Source of the DNA: Ooceraea biroi
Taxonomy: Eukaryota > Arthropoda > Insecta > Hymenoptera > Formicidae
Assembly (NCBI RefSeq): GCF_003672135.1
Contig: NC_039513.1
Location: 14,535,591 to 14,599,590 of the forward strand
Length of the DNA: 64,000 bases
Reading direction: 5' to 3'
Positions 26,401 to 34,938 of this stretch are shown in pieces. Below the pieces are notes generated by a model. That model did not search any database, was not told the origin of the DNA, and was given only the letters and a program-made list of their open reading frames with translations. Within the stretch, counting starts at the first letter, position 1, and every line of letters begins with the position of its first letter. Position numbers and translations under genes: made by a program.

Positions 26401-27324
26401 TATAAGAGGAGGAGTATTTATCGAAGTATAACATCGCATTTTTCAGAAAAATAATTTTATATTTTTATGTCGTTATATTATTGAACAATATATGTACTTT
26501 GATTTATAATCTTCTGTGTCGTCTTTTAAGTAGCTTCACGATCCGTTTCTCATAAAACTTTCCCGGCTTTGCAGCAAAGAACTAGAGATCTATCAGAAAA
26601 TTGGAAATGATTTATTACACAATCGATATGAAACTGGACATTAAGAACATTGAATACAACGAACTAGAGATTAGAAGAGAGAGAAAGAGAGAGAACGAGA
26701 GAGCAAGAGAGAGAGTTGCGCCTCTTCTCTACTTTAGAACCGGAAACATGCGCGCGAACAAATTCGTTCGCCCACACGAGTCTATCAATAGCGCCTTTCG
26801 TCAGGCCCATCACGCGATGTTAGATCATTAGTGAATTATGCGGCGAACGCATGCATGCATGCATCAAGAAGCCGCATATAATCACACTTACGGAATCGGC
26901 GTCGTGGTGGAAGGAATGATATCATCGATGACGGTCTATTGATATAGAAAATTCCTGTGTACGCGTTCCTTACGTAATTTACGCGAGATATATATTGCAC
27001 GTTGCATGCACCGCCTTGTTTAACGATACTTAGCAGCTTCAAGAAAAAGAAAGATATAAAAATGACATACAGTTGCTATTAATACTTTCATATTTTATTT
27101 ACTGTGTATAATATATTACTTTGTTGTTTATTACTGTTAATATTCTTATCCTGTTTCTCTTTTTTTCTCTATTATTTATTCTCCTTTACTTCTTTTCGTT
27201 TCATTTGAGAGGTTTATGATCAACTGGATTTTTAAAGGGAAATTAAATACAAGTAAAAAAATCTAAGAATAAAAATGCAGGTGTAAAATGACGAAGTAAA
27301 ACGAGATACGCAATTGCGTGTTAC
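23449..27324. other. non-coding, nothing recognised
   Basis: Alternating AT-rich (24.4-25.5, 26.4-26.6 kb) and mixed DNA. There is a GA-rich patch at 26672-26716 and an (ATGC)4-like tract at 26849-26862. No convincing exon, RNA gene or mobile element. Confidence 0.4.
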
Positions 27325-27514
27325 CTGAATCCGCATTGTATAATACTTCATCTACAATACTTTCAATCTTCATCGTTAGCTCAACGACCTCGTAAAGCGT
27401 ATTTTCTTTCGCCACGGTGTACCATATGGTGTTTAAAAATGCATAAAACTTTGACCACACAAAAAAAATTCGACAAAACTTCGCATTTCCGTTCGTGAGG
27501 TCATTGACTTTCAT
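27325..27514 (-). CDS. candidate first coding exon, unrecognised protein
   Basis: ATG at 27514-27512 on the minus strand opens 63 codons starting MKVNDLTNGNAKFCRIFF. They continue through WSKFYAFLNTIWYTVAKENT and VVELTMKIESIVDEVLYNA and end at a good donor (GATTCAG/GTAAC) after 27325, phase 1. Third positions look codon-like, and the protein is helical with several aromatic residues and no clear signal peptide. The ~500 bp upstream of the ATG is CpG-rich, as expected of a promoter or 5' UTR. A start two codons earlier would need a TTG and is less likely. I do not recognise the family and cannot place exon 2. The coding case rests on ATG, donor, composition and upstream context together. Confidence 0.45.
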
Positions 27515-29263
27515 TGTCGCGGACAATGCGGTACGCGTGGCGTTTTCGTTGCAACAGTGGCGGGTTCAATGCGCTCTTGCGCTCTATGTTGCATACCACC
27601 TGTAGGGAGGTCATGCACTTATGCGTCGAGCATATCGCGGAACCATGTGCTCTGAAAATTGACGGTGTTTTTTCGCGGGAGCATCAATTACGTGACTATG
27701 GAAGACTGGGCCGAGAGGGGGCGGAAAATGGCTGTACGGCGTGTTTGTATGATCGCGGGCGGCGTGTCTACGTGCGTGTGTACCCGGTGATCGAAATCAA
27801 CCGTGCTCGAAGCTTGCGACATACGGTTCCCGGAGTCATTGACACCGAGAGTCGCATGGAGTTCAATCGGATGCCCCTGTGATTTTAGACCCGCCGTTGA
27901 TTCACGGATTGCGCCGGGAGAAAGGCGACTCGCATTCGCATTCGGGATTCGTGATGAAGAAGCGTGGTGCACGCGGCGATCGTCCGAGAACGTGCTCGAA
28001 GTGTGTCCCGGATGATTTCGTAAAGTGCGCGCGTTAACCGCATTCTATAGAAATTTAAAAAAAGAACTTCATTTATTTCTTAGATTATGAATTTCAAAGT
28101 AAATTTTAAACAGATTTGCTTATCAAGATTATTTCGTTTTGAGGCGATAAGTGAACACTGTGGCATTCCATAATGCACATAATCGTTGATTATGTAACAG
28201 CTGCACATGCGTGATAATCTTATTCATTACGAAACATAGCACTGTTCCGCGCAACTTTTGCTGTTGATAGTGAACTGATTGTTAAACACAACTATCCGTA
28301 ATCAACAAGGAACTCGCATTACGTATCTCGCGGCAACCAAGATTCCGACGACCTATTTTGCAATCAAGACTTCATAGATACTAGTCAGTCTTTGAGCCGG
28401 CGAACAAAACTCTCGTCTCTTCTATTCCCATCTAGAACCTAGCGTCGCTCAAAGTCATTAGCGATCATTTAACGAAATGTCAGCCTCTTCCGCGCGTTTT
28501 ACCGACATAATCAGTTTACGAAATCAGACGAGCCCGCAGTTGAAAGATTTTAAATGGACTCTGCCGTCCAGATCTATAAAACTTTTTTTTTAAAGAACCG
28601 TTCAGTTGCAGAATTATTTATAATAAAAATGATAGTCGCATATGCCTTAAATAATCGAATAATAAATAATGAAGCTATACTTTACCACTTCATGACATCG
28701 CAGGTGAAGCAGTCGGCCCAGCTAACGACCAGTTGAAATCCACGTGCGCATTTTCATGCATCGCCGCGTAAAAAAAGTGCGACGAAAGTCTCCATCGAGC
28801 AATGACTTCCGATACATCATATGGTGTCGAACGCGTGTGACGCGTTAATACATACACAACGGGTAATACTTAAAAAGCGTACATACGTGCCGGTAAGAAT
28901 CGAGTCCACGCGAAGGGCAATGAGCTTTATGCTGAAAAGTGCCACAACCGTATGCGCCCCTTTACGTTTTTCCTCTTTTTTTCTTAAACAGTAATGACTG
29001 TCATTTCTACAATTGTTCGACGAAAGGGCTATGACCTTTGGCTATACTTCTGAAGTATACTGAATGTCGGCCGTTAACGGGTAGTTTTATTGTCCTCGTC
29101 CACCATAATTTGTCCGGCGTGTGTCATTTCGACTTACTTGACATAATCGATCAACAATTGCACATGTTAAATAAAAACGTGCGCTCGTCAATAGAAATCG
29201 CATCTAACAGGACGACAGATAATTTATAAATATATCTCTGCATGTAGTATTGGTACTGTAACG
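27515..29263. promoter_or_regulatory. GC-rich 5' flank (27.5-28.02 kb), then AT-rich non-coding
   Basis: 27515-28020 is CpG-rich and open on both strands (27514-27882 plus, 27688-27972 minus) without recognisable motifs. Its position directly upstream of the candidate first exon at 27325-27514 suggests promoter and leader DNA for that minus-strand gene. The plus-strand frame overlaps the exon start by one base only. From 28.02 kb onward the DNA is AT-rich with nothing recognised. Confidence 0.3.
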
Positions 29264-29350
29264 TATATTCGTCTCGTTTTTTAGTGTTTTTAATAATATG
29301 AGTTGTAACATATTCGTTATTAAAAACACTAAACGAATGGGACGAATATA
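29264..29350. mobile_element. long hairpin, possible MITE
   Basis: Arms at 29264-29295 and 29317-29350 pair over ~32 bp with a few mismatches and a bulge. Both share TATATTCGTC at the outer end and TTAGTGTTTTTAATAA at the inner end. The loop is ~21 nt. TA dinucleotides flank both outer ends, as expected if a small Tc1/mariner-derived element inserted at TA. With 87 nt in all it also has the size of a pre-miRNA, but no mature sequence is recognised. Confidence 0.4.
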
Positions 29351-32300
29351 TATTTCAACCTCATACATAATTTTTTCTTTGATGCGAGAGAGATATGGCT
29401 ATCAGTAATAAAAGTTGAAAGATTGATGGCAGCAACCTAAATATATTACACGCGCGGACGTTGCTTGTTGAACCAAACCAAAACCAACCCTTTTGAATAT
29501 AGCACGATCAAGAGGAAAAAGATTAATAAAAAAATAATAAAAGATAGCGTTATCAATCAATGAAATTTATTTCAGCTATAGCCAAGAAAGGATTTAGTTT
29601 ACACAGTTCCTTAATGACACTCATTCTTCCATTCATTCACTCTTTACCTAATTTAAAACTACATAAGCGCACCCTACACCCAGCTATACCTTCACCTTCT
29701 TGGATTTATCTTCTAAAACTATTTTTATTTAAGTTTACTTTCTTTTCTCCACCTAAGAAAGACGTTATATAATATATTAATAACAAATCAAACTCTGACA
29801 GACTATGATTTGGCCAGGACACTTGACACGCATTAGGCATCCTACACCGAGAGAAAAGGGTCTGATACGTTAGCTGCAGTGATCTGAGATCGTAACTACT
29901 CTTCGACCCTATTAAGAGCAAGGACATCCCCCCTCCAAAATCAACCCTCTTTAGCATCCCCCGAGGAGTTTGCGCGTAACCGTTTAACGATCCGCAGCCA
30001 TCTTGGGCGCATGGCGTCGGTGTCGCTCGTCACGTCACCCAACGGGGTTGCGGCTTCCCCGGAAACTGCAAAGGAAACCCTCATTCTTATCACCTACGAT
30101 AGATGGCGATGTTGGTTCTTATCTGGTTTTCCAGGGATGCACCGGACGTAAAATAAACCCTTCCCTACGACTGCCCAAAGTACTTGGGCATTTACAAAAG
30201 TTTAATATAAACTTTACACTAATGATGCTTTGAGACCAAAGCAAAAAAAAAAGAGAATTTCAATATCGAGAGATTAATGCAATGGTCAAGATTGAAAGAT
30301 TATTGCATTATTTAAAAATTGATGTTTGCAGCATTAAATATATTTCATTAATATTATAATATTAAAATACTAGAATGTCAAATATCGTACACAAAATTAT
30401 GCGAAGCTAAAATTACGATTTTCAAATATGTAAACTCTATCTTATCGTATGATTCATATGTGTAAAAGCGATGCTATGCTAATTTCGACGTATTTGCACG
30501 GACGGAAATATCTACCGAAATCGAAGTAGACGGATTATCGCGTTATTACACTTGCGCCGGGTGCAACGTCCGACTTTCGTGCTCCCGCGATTTAAATTTA
30601 GCCGATAATGACATTTCGCTTTGCGCACTTTCCTATATAATAATAATCGGCAGTGGATAACATAAGTGGATAACGTAAGATATGCTTCATATTGTCGTTC
30701 CCTCTCTTTCTCTCTTTGAAAATGCAGCGACTGTGAAAAACAATGAATTAATACGTCACGTTGGAAATTTATAAATCTAAAGGTGAAAAAGTAACGTTCG
30801 ACAAGGCAAATACTTGGCGGTATAAATTATTCAGTTGCATAATTAGATAGTTATAGCCGCTGTCGCGGAATAAAATATGCCAGTCTGTGTGCGCGTTGTG
30901 TGTATGTGTGTGCATAGCGTAATAACGTTTCATTTGAAAATATTAATCACTGTATCGAGCGGGGAGTTCTTAACGCACATGCAATTTGTTCGCATGCCGT
31001 GCATGTCGTGTAATGGAGAACTCGTATGGAGGAAGTTTTAAATGTTAATGCGTGCCTGCGAGGCATTTTAGTCAAGTCGAGAAGGAAAAATAGGAGGAAA
31101 AACTGTTCGAGGTTACGGGGAAAATGGTGTTATGACGCAGGGAAATTCCTTCGATTATTATTACTGTTATGGTGCGCAGCCTCCAGCAATTCGGCGTTAA
31201 GTTTCGCTCAAGTCAGTCCACGAGGAAATCGTAAAAAGAATTATTCAACATTTCCTCGTGAATCATTCAACTCAAACATTGCAAGCGCCTTTCGTACATA
31301 TAGGCCTCGCTTTGTAAGCCTCGCTCCTCGCCCGTACAAACTCGCGAGATAAGCAGGAGAGTGCAATTGAAAAAAATCGTTTGAGCAAAAATCGCAGATA
31401 ACTTCCTGCGGTTGTGTGTTTTACTGCGACCCGCCCACTTATGGTATTCCAAGCAGTTCCGTGACGTTCGCAAAAGTATCATGATCATTATAGAACATTT
31501 TTTACGGGGACGATGGCTATCTCATCAACTGTATTCGAAAAAAATTGCTCTGCATAAAGTCATCGATAAACGCGCTTATTGGAAATTCTAAGCAGTCGGT
31601 ATCAGTATATGTACCATATAATAGAACTTGGGTACGCGAAATTATAATATATCGCGCTGTTTCATAAATAATCACGCGCACTGCATAATTATGTTTCAGT
31701 GGAAAATTAGCTCGGCATGTTGAGCGAAAAAGCTTCACGTAATCGAAAACGAATGCAGATGAATAAATATAGACAATAATAAATACAAATATAATGATAC
31801 GAGAGAAAAATAATAAGGAAAAAAGGGAAACGTTTCTTGTAAAAAAAATTGTAGTTAAAGATGCATTTACGAGTATTCCTTCCATTGTCATCGTCATCAA
31901 GTAGATTGTAAATTTGCGGCGATCTGGTTCAGAGATCATATGGTCGCATTAAATCAGACATAAGGCCGAGAGATGAACATCTGCGGAGCGCGAATGCGAA
32001 GGTTGCGCAAAACACACACGCTCTTATCAGCCGACGTGGCAGATCGAGAGCATAAAAAATTAATCGCATTGCCTCAGAAAATTCCACAGCTGTATTCGCG
32101 CTGCATAATTATTCGTGACTGGAATACATATTCTTATTATCCGATGACAGGTACGTTTTACTTATACGTTGACTGAACGTTGCTAACGTGATAGATTCTT
32201 TTTCAAAGATGAGGAATCTATCATGATTTTACGTGTACACGTGATTCTCTCGTTGAAACAGGCTTATTGGAACCCTTGTTGATTACATTCGTTAAACGGA

Positions 32301-32975
32301 TTACAAAATTTGTCAAACTTTTGGCTTTTTTATATCATAATACGATTGCTAAAATGAAATCAAGAAAAAACTTGGAATTATGAAAAAGATAAAACTACTT
32401 TTGTTTTCATAGACGAATCAAGACTTGTGCGTCCACTCGCCGATCATTTCACGTATCATTGAAAAGTCCGACTCTATTGTTCATGCACAAACCTATTTCC
32501 AGCGCGTTTAAAAATTCGAACGCATTTGATTGACCTTGCACTTTTGTCGTCAGCGGCTATTTACGTTGCAAACATTGGTCGAGGAACGTTCTTCGGAAAA
32601 ATCGCCGGGTGAACGGGAGCGGTTGCAAACTTTGAGAACCGCTGTCCACGGTGATTGTTGGCTTTGCTCTCCCCTCCTTCCGCCTCTCCCCCTTGTTCCC
32701 ACTCTTCTCGCGATAGTATTACAGCTCACCCCGCGCGCCGTGCCGTTGTATTTCATTGTTGTGAACGCATGCAAATTGCGATCCCAGTGCCGGAGCCGAG
32801 TATCAATTCTAACAGAATTAATTCGAGTGCAGTCATTGTTTTTTGCGCGTCACAAAAAACCCTCTATACGCGGGCAGCATCGCGTTTTGCCCCGCTACGA
32901 ACAATATCCGGTTCATACGAACGGTTGCGCACGTCGCCGACCTCTCTTCGCCGATCGCCGTGTATTTCTATGGTG

Positions 32976-33013
<38 letters not shown>

Positions 33014-33391
33014 CCGTTTGAAAATTGGACCGAACGGACCGTGGGCTCGATATAACGTCGGCAATCGATCACTTTATTGGTAATTATCGTCAACGTTTCG
33101 GCAGTGATGTCAGTACGCAACGAACAGCGTCAAAAAAAGAATTGATTAATATAGCATCGCTAATTCGCCGAACTGAATGTCCAATGTTTCATTGCGCGAT
33201 AACTTCCAGTGAATAACTCGCTTTCACGTAACGATGGCCAAAATAGCATGACTATCGGCAATGAAAAATGCAAGAGAAATGCGAACGTTGCATAAAACTG
33301 TGTACGTCGATTGTTACTTATGATAAAATACTTTCTTATCGACCAGTCAAAACTCATCTAGAGTATCTAGAAGCAGTTTGAGTATTTTACC
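29351..33391. other. non-coding; (GA)n at 32978-33011, hairpin at 32189-32223
   Basis: No gene recognised. 29770-30252 has a compact GC-richer body ending in an A10 run (30243-30252) and could be a retroposon tail, without a recognisable reverse transcriptase. A 140-codon minus-strand frame at 31517-31939 is hydrophobic and AT-driven. TGATAGATTC (32189-32198) and its exact complement (32214-32223) form a 10-bp stem with a 15-nt loop. A perfect GA microsatellite occupies 32978-33011. Confidence 0.4.
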
Positions 33392-33761
33392 CACCATTTA
33401 AAAATCTTTATGAACGATTACGAAGAGAAGGAGAGCACGCAAGTCTCGACGAAAAGACAAGAGGACTGAGCCATGGAAAGGCGAAGAGGCCGGAAACTCA
33501 GGAACCCTGGCCTGGTAACCTGTGGCAGCAGCCCAGAGTAGAGCATGTGAAGGGGCCCTGAGGATGGCACCCCTGCGAGACTGTCGGGACGACAGTCTTG
33601 AGAAGAGGGGGGTGATGTTGTGTCCGGAGGTGGCTCGAGCGGATAAGCCACCCGGTGCACCGGACGGCCGATCGTCGTGGTGAGCGAAGGGACCGTCGGT
33701 GGAATCTTTATGAACGCGTAAATCTCTACGACAAGTTGACTCCTCTATTTAACTACAGAAG
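33392..33761 (+). pseudogene. partial copy of UPF0489 exon, split by an insertion
   Basis: Plus-strand pieces 33396-33416 and 33717-33761, joined, read as PFKNLYERVNLYDKLTPLFN and then YR, the middle of the UPF0489 exon found intact on the minus strand at 34182-34376. The ~50 bp from GAACGCG to CAGAAG is identical to that exon. Upstream of the PFK the similarity fades. Downstream of CAGAAG it ends abruptly and a stop follows after ~10 codons. The copy is interrupted by 286 bp flanked by a 14-bp duplication. It is a fragment: it lacks the DIDLDFF core and cannot encode the domain. Confidence 0.7.
33417..33702. mobile_element. 286-bp GC-rich insertion with 14-bp target duplication
   Basis: AATCTTTATGAACG occurs at 33403-33416 and again, exactly, at 33703-33716. 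Removing the 286 bp plus one copy restores an exon-derived reading frame. The insert is GC-rich in AT-rich surroundings. It has a 7-bp inverted repeat (GACTGTC 33579-33585, GACAGTC 33591-33597) followed by a polypurine run, AGAAGAGGGGGGTG, and then TGTTGTGTCC. Together these resemble the polypurine tract/LTR junction of a Gypsy-type element. The 14-bp duplication is too long for an LTR integrase and fits target-primed insertion better, yet there is no poly(A). Its family is therefore unresolved. Confidence 0.6.
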
Positions 33762-33795
33762 TGAGACGAGAAGGGGCATGATGGGATAAAATTGA

Positions 33796-34036
33796 GTATT
33801 ACTCCAAGATATGGAAAGTAGACTTTTTGGATTCACGACTGACGATCTGAAGTCTTTACCAACTAGCAAAGAAAAACAAGAAAGATCATTGTTTCAATGA
33901 CAATAAAGGTAAAGCTGGCAAAGATTGGATAAGTTGCCAAATATGTGGCAAATGGGCTCATTGCTCGTGTGCAGATGTAAAAGACAACGATGATGAAGTC
34001 ATACATGTGTGTTCCCGCTGTGAACCCGATAAATAA
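33796..34036 (+). pseudogene. internally deleted pogo-like transposase remnant
   Basis: Frame 1 (33796-33900) reads LLQDMESRLFGFTTDDLKSL, matching the N-terminal helix-turn-helix part of pogo/Tigger transposases (pattern MExRLFGLTxxDLRSLA), and stops at 33898-33900. One base over, a second frame reads HCFNDNKGKAGKDW, the next conserved piece (HxFN...AGKDW). It then passes at once into ISCQICGKWAHCSC and HVCSRC, a C2/HxxC/C2 PHD-like finger like those ending many insect pogo transposases, with a stop at 34034-34036. The whole catalytic DDE region is missing, so this is a dead element: a large internal deletion, apparently at the shared DW(I) motif, plus a frameshift. No terminal inverted repeats are identified. 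Family assignment is from remembered motifs. Confidence 0.65.
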
Positions 34037-34052
34037 TTGATTTTACATTATT

Positions 34053-34098
34053 ATTTTATATTTATATGTTTTATGTCATAACTCAGCCGTTTATAAAG
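34053..34098 (-). repeat. 46-bp segment repeated at 34673-34718
   Basis: The reverse complement of 34053-34098 matches plus-strand 34673-34718 at all but two positions (TATGACATAAAACATATAAA core). Part of it recurs once more at 34915-34938. It shows that more than one rearrangement shaped the locus. Confidence 0.7.
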
Positions 34099-34277
34099 CT
34101 CGTTTGAGCAAATGCTTGCAGTCAGAGTATCTTATTTTTTTAATGGTTATATAATTTACTTATGTATGATTAAAGACTTACCTCCGGTTCATCTGATTCC
34201 ACCCTTCTGTAGTTAAATAGAGGAGTCAACTTGTCGTAGAGATTTACGCGTTCCAAAAGATGTTTAAATGGATTTCC
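34077..34277 (-). repeat. 201-bp inverted duplication, arm A
   Basis: Reverse complement of 34738-34938 with about 95% identity. It spans the 3' half of the UPF0489 exon, its splice donor and ~100 bp of the following intron. The identity runs equally through exon and intron, so the duplication was at DNA level and not through mRNA. Confidence 0.85.
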
Positions 34278-34376
34278 AGTACTGAAGAAGTCAAGATCGA
34301 TGTCTAAGATATATGGAGCATCCTTCTCGGGGAGATATTGACGCAACGCCGAGCTGACGGCTGTAAAATCATCCTT
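34182..34376 (-). CDS. exon of a UPF0489 (C5orf22-like) protein
   Basis: A 195-bp, 65-codon exon on the minus strand. It has a pyrimidine-rich acceptor (TTTATGTTGCAG) and an excellent donor (CCGGAG/GTAAGT), with phase 0 at both ends. It contains YILDIDLDFFSTGNPF at exon residues ~22-37, the hallmark of the UPF0489 family (human C5orf22 and relatives), followed by KHLLERVNLYDKLTPLFN. Family knowledge: a conserved cytoplasmic/nuclear protein of unknown biochemical function, usually ~400 residues, so this is only a small internal part. I could not find the other exons. A GTAAGT donor at 34480-34475 would define a 104-nt upstream intron, but the exon before it is not open in the required frame. 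The frame is intact here, in contrast to the two partial copies nearby. It may be one exon of a gene with distant exons or an orphan captured exon. Confidence 0.8.
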
Positions 34377-34672
34377 CTGCAACATAAATATAAGAAAAAA
34401 CGGGTTTTCTCCTCGATGTAAATATAAAAAACTAATCTATAGTCTGTATCTTCATTAATAAAAGAAGTTTAAGTACTTACATCCAGCTTCGCTCATAGCA
34501 GTTCCCTGTTTTTGTATATTTGTTTGAGCTCGGTTTTCTTAAGTTTATATAAAAAACTAATTTTATTACAAGCCTGTAATAATGTTAAAAAATATTAAAA
34601 ATGTAACATAACTTTACATAAAAATATACGTAAAGTTTAAAATTTGCAGATTGTCTGATATTCTTCATAAAT

Positions 34673-34718
34673 CTTCATAAACTGCTGAGTTATGACATAA
34701 AACATATAAATATAAAAT
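34673..34718 (+). repeat. 46-bp segment, plus-strand copy
   Basis: Matches the reverse complement of 34053-34098. Separated from arm B by ~20 bp holding two copies of the short motif ATACCGGAAA. Confidence 0.7.
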
Positions 34719-34737
34719 ACCGGAAATATAATATACC

Positions 34738-34938
34738 GGAAACCTATTTAAACATCTTTTGGAACGCGTAAATCTCTACAAGTTGACCCTCTATTTAACT
34801 ACAGAAGAGTGGAATCAGATGAACCGGAGGTAAGTCTTTAGTCATACATATTATGTAAATTATATAACCATTAAAAAAATAAGATACTCTGACTGCAAGC
34901 ATTTGCTCAAACGAGCTTCATAAACTGCTGAGTTATGA
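34738..34938 (+). pseudogene. inverted partial copy of the UPF0489 exon and donor (arm B)
   Basis: Plus-strand duplicate of arm A. It keeps ATTTAAACATCTTTTGGAAC, the exon tail and the GTAAGT donor. It lost 3 bp (GAC) plus 1 bp (one T in the ACTCCTCT run), so the reading frame is broken, and it has no exon 5' half and no acceptor. It is a non-functional gene fragment. Identity to arm A of about 95%, including intron, indicates a fairly recent event. Confidence 0.8.

Noticed and set aside
29770..30252. Possible retroposon ending in A10
   Set aside because: No RNA polymerase III boxes, reverse-transcriptase motif or target duplication could be identified.
31517..31939. 140-codon hydrophobic minus-strand ORF with ATG
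   Set aside because: AT-rich codons and Ile/Phe-rich composition without a family signature. About one such frame is expected by chance.
34481..34545. Possible exon upstream of the UPF0489 exon, with a GTAAGT donor and 104-nt intron
   Set aside because: The frame needed to join the phase-0 UPF0489 exon contains a stop four codons before the donor.
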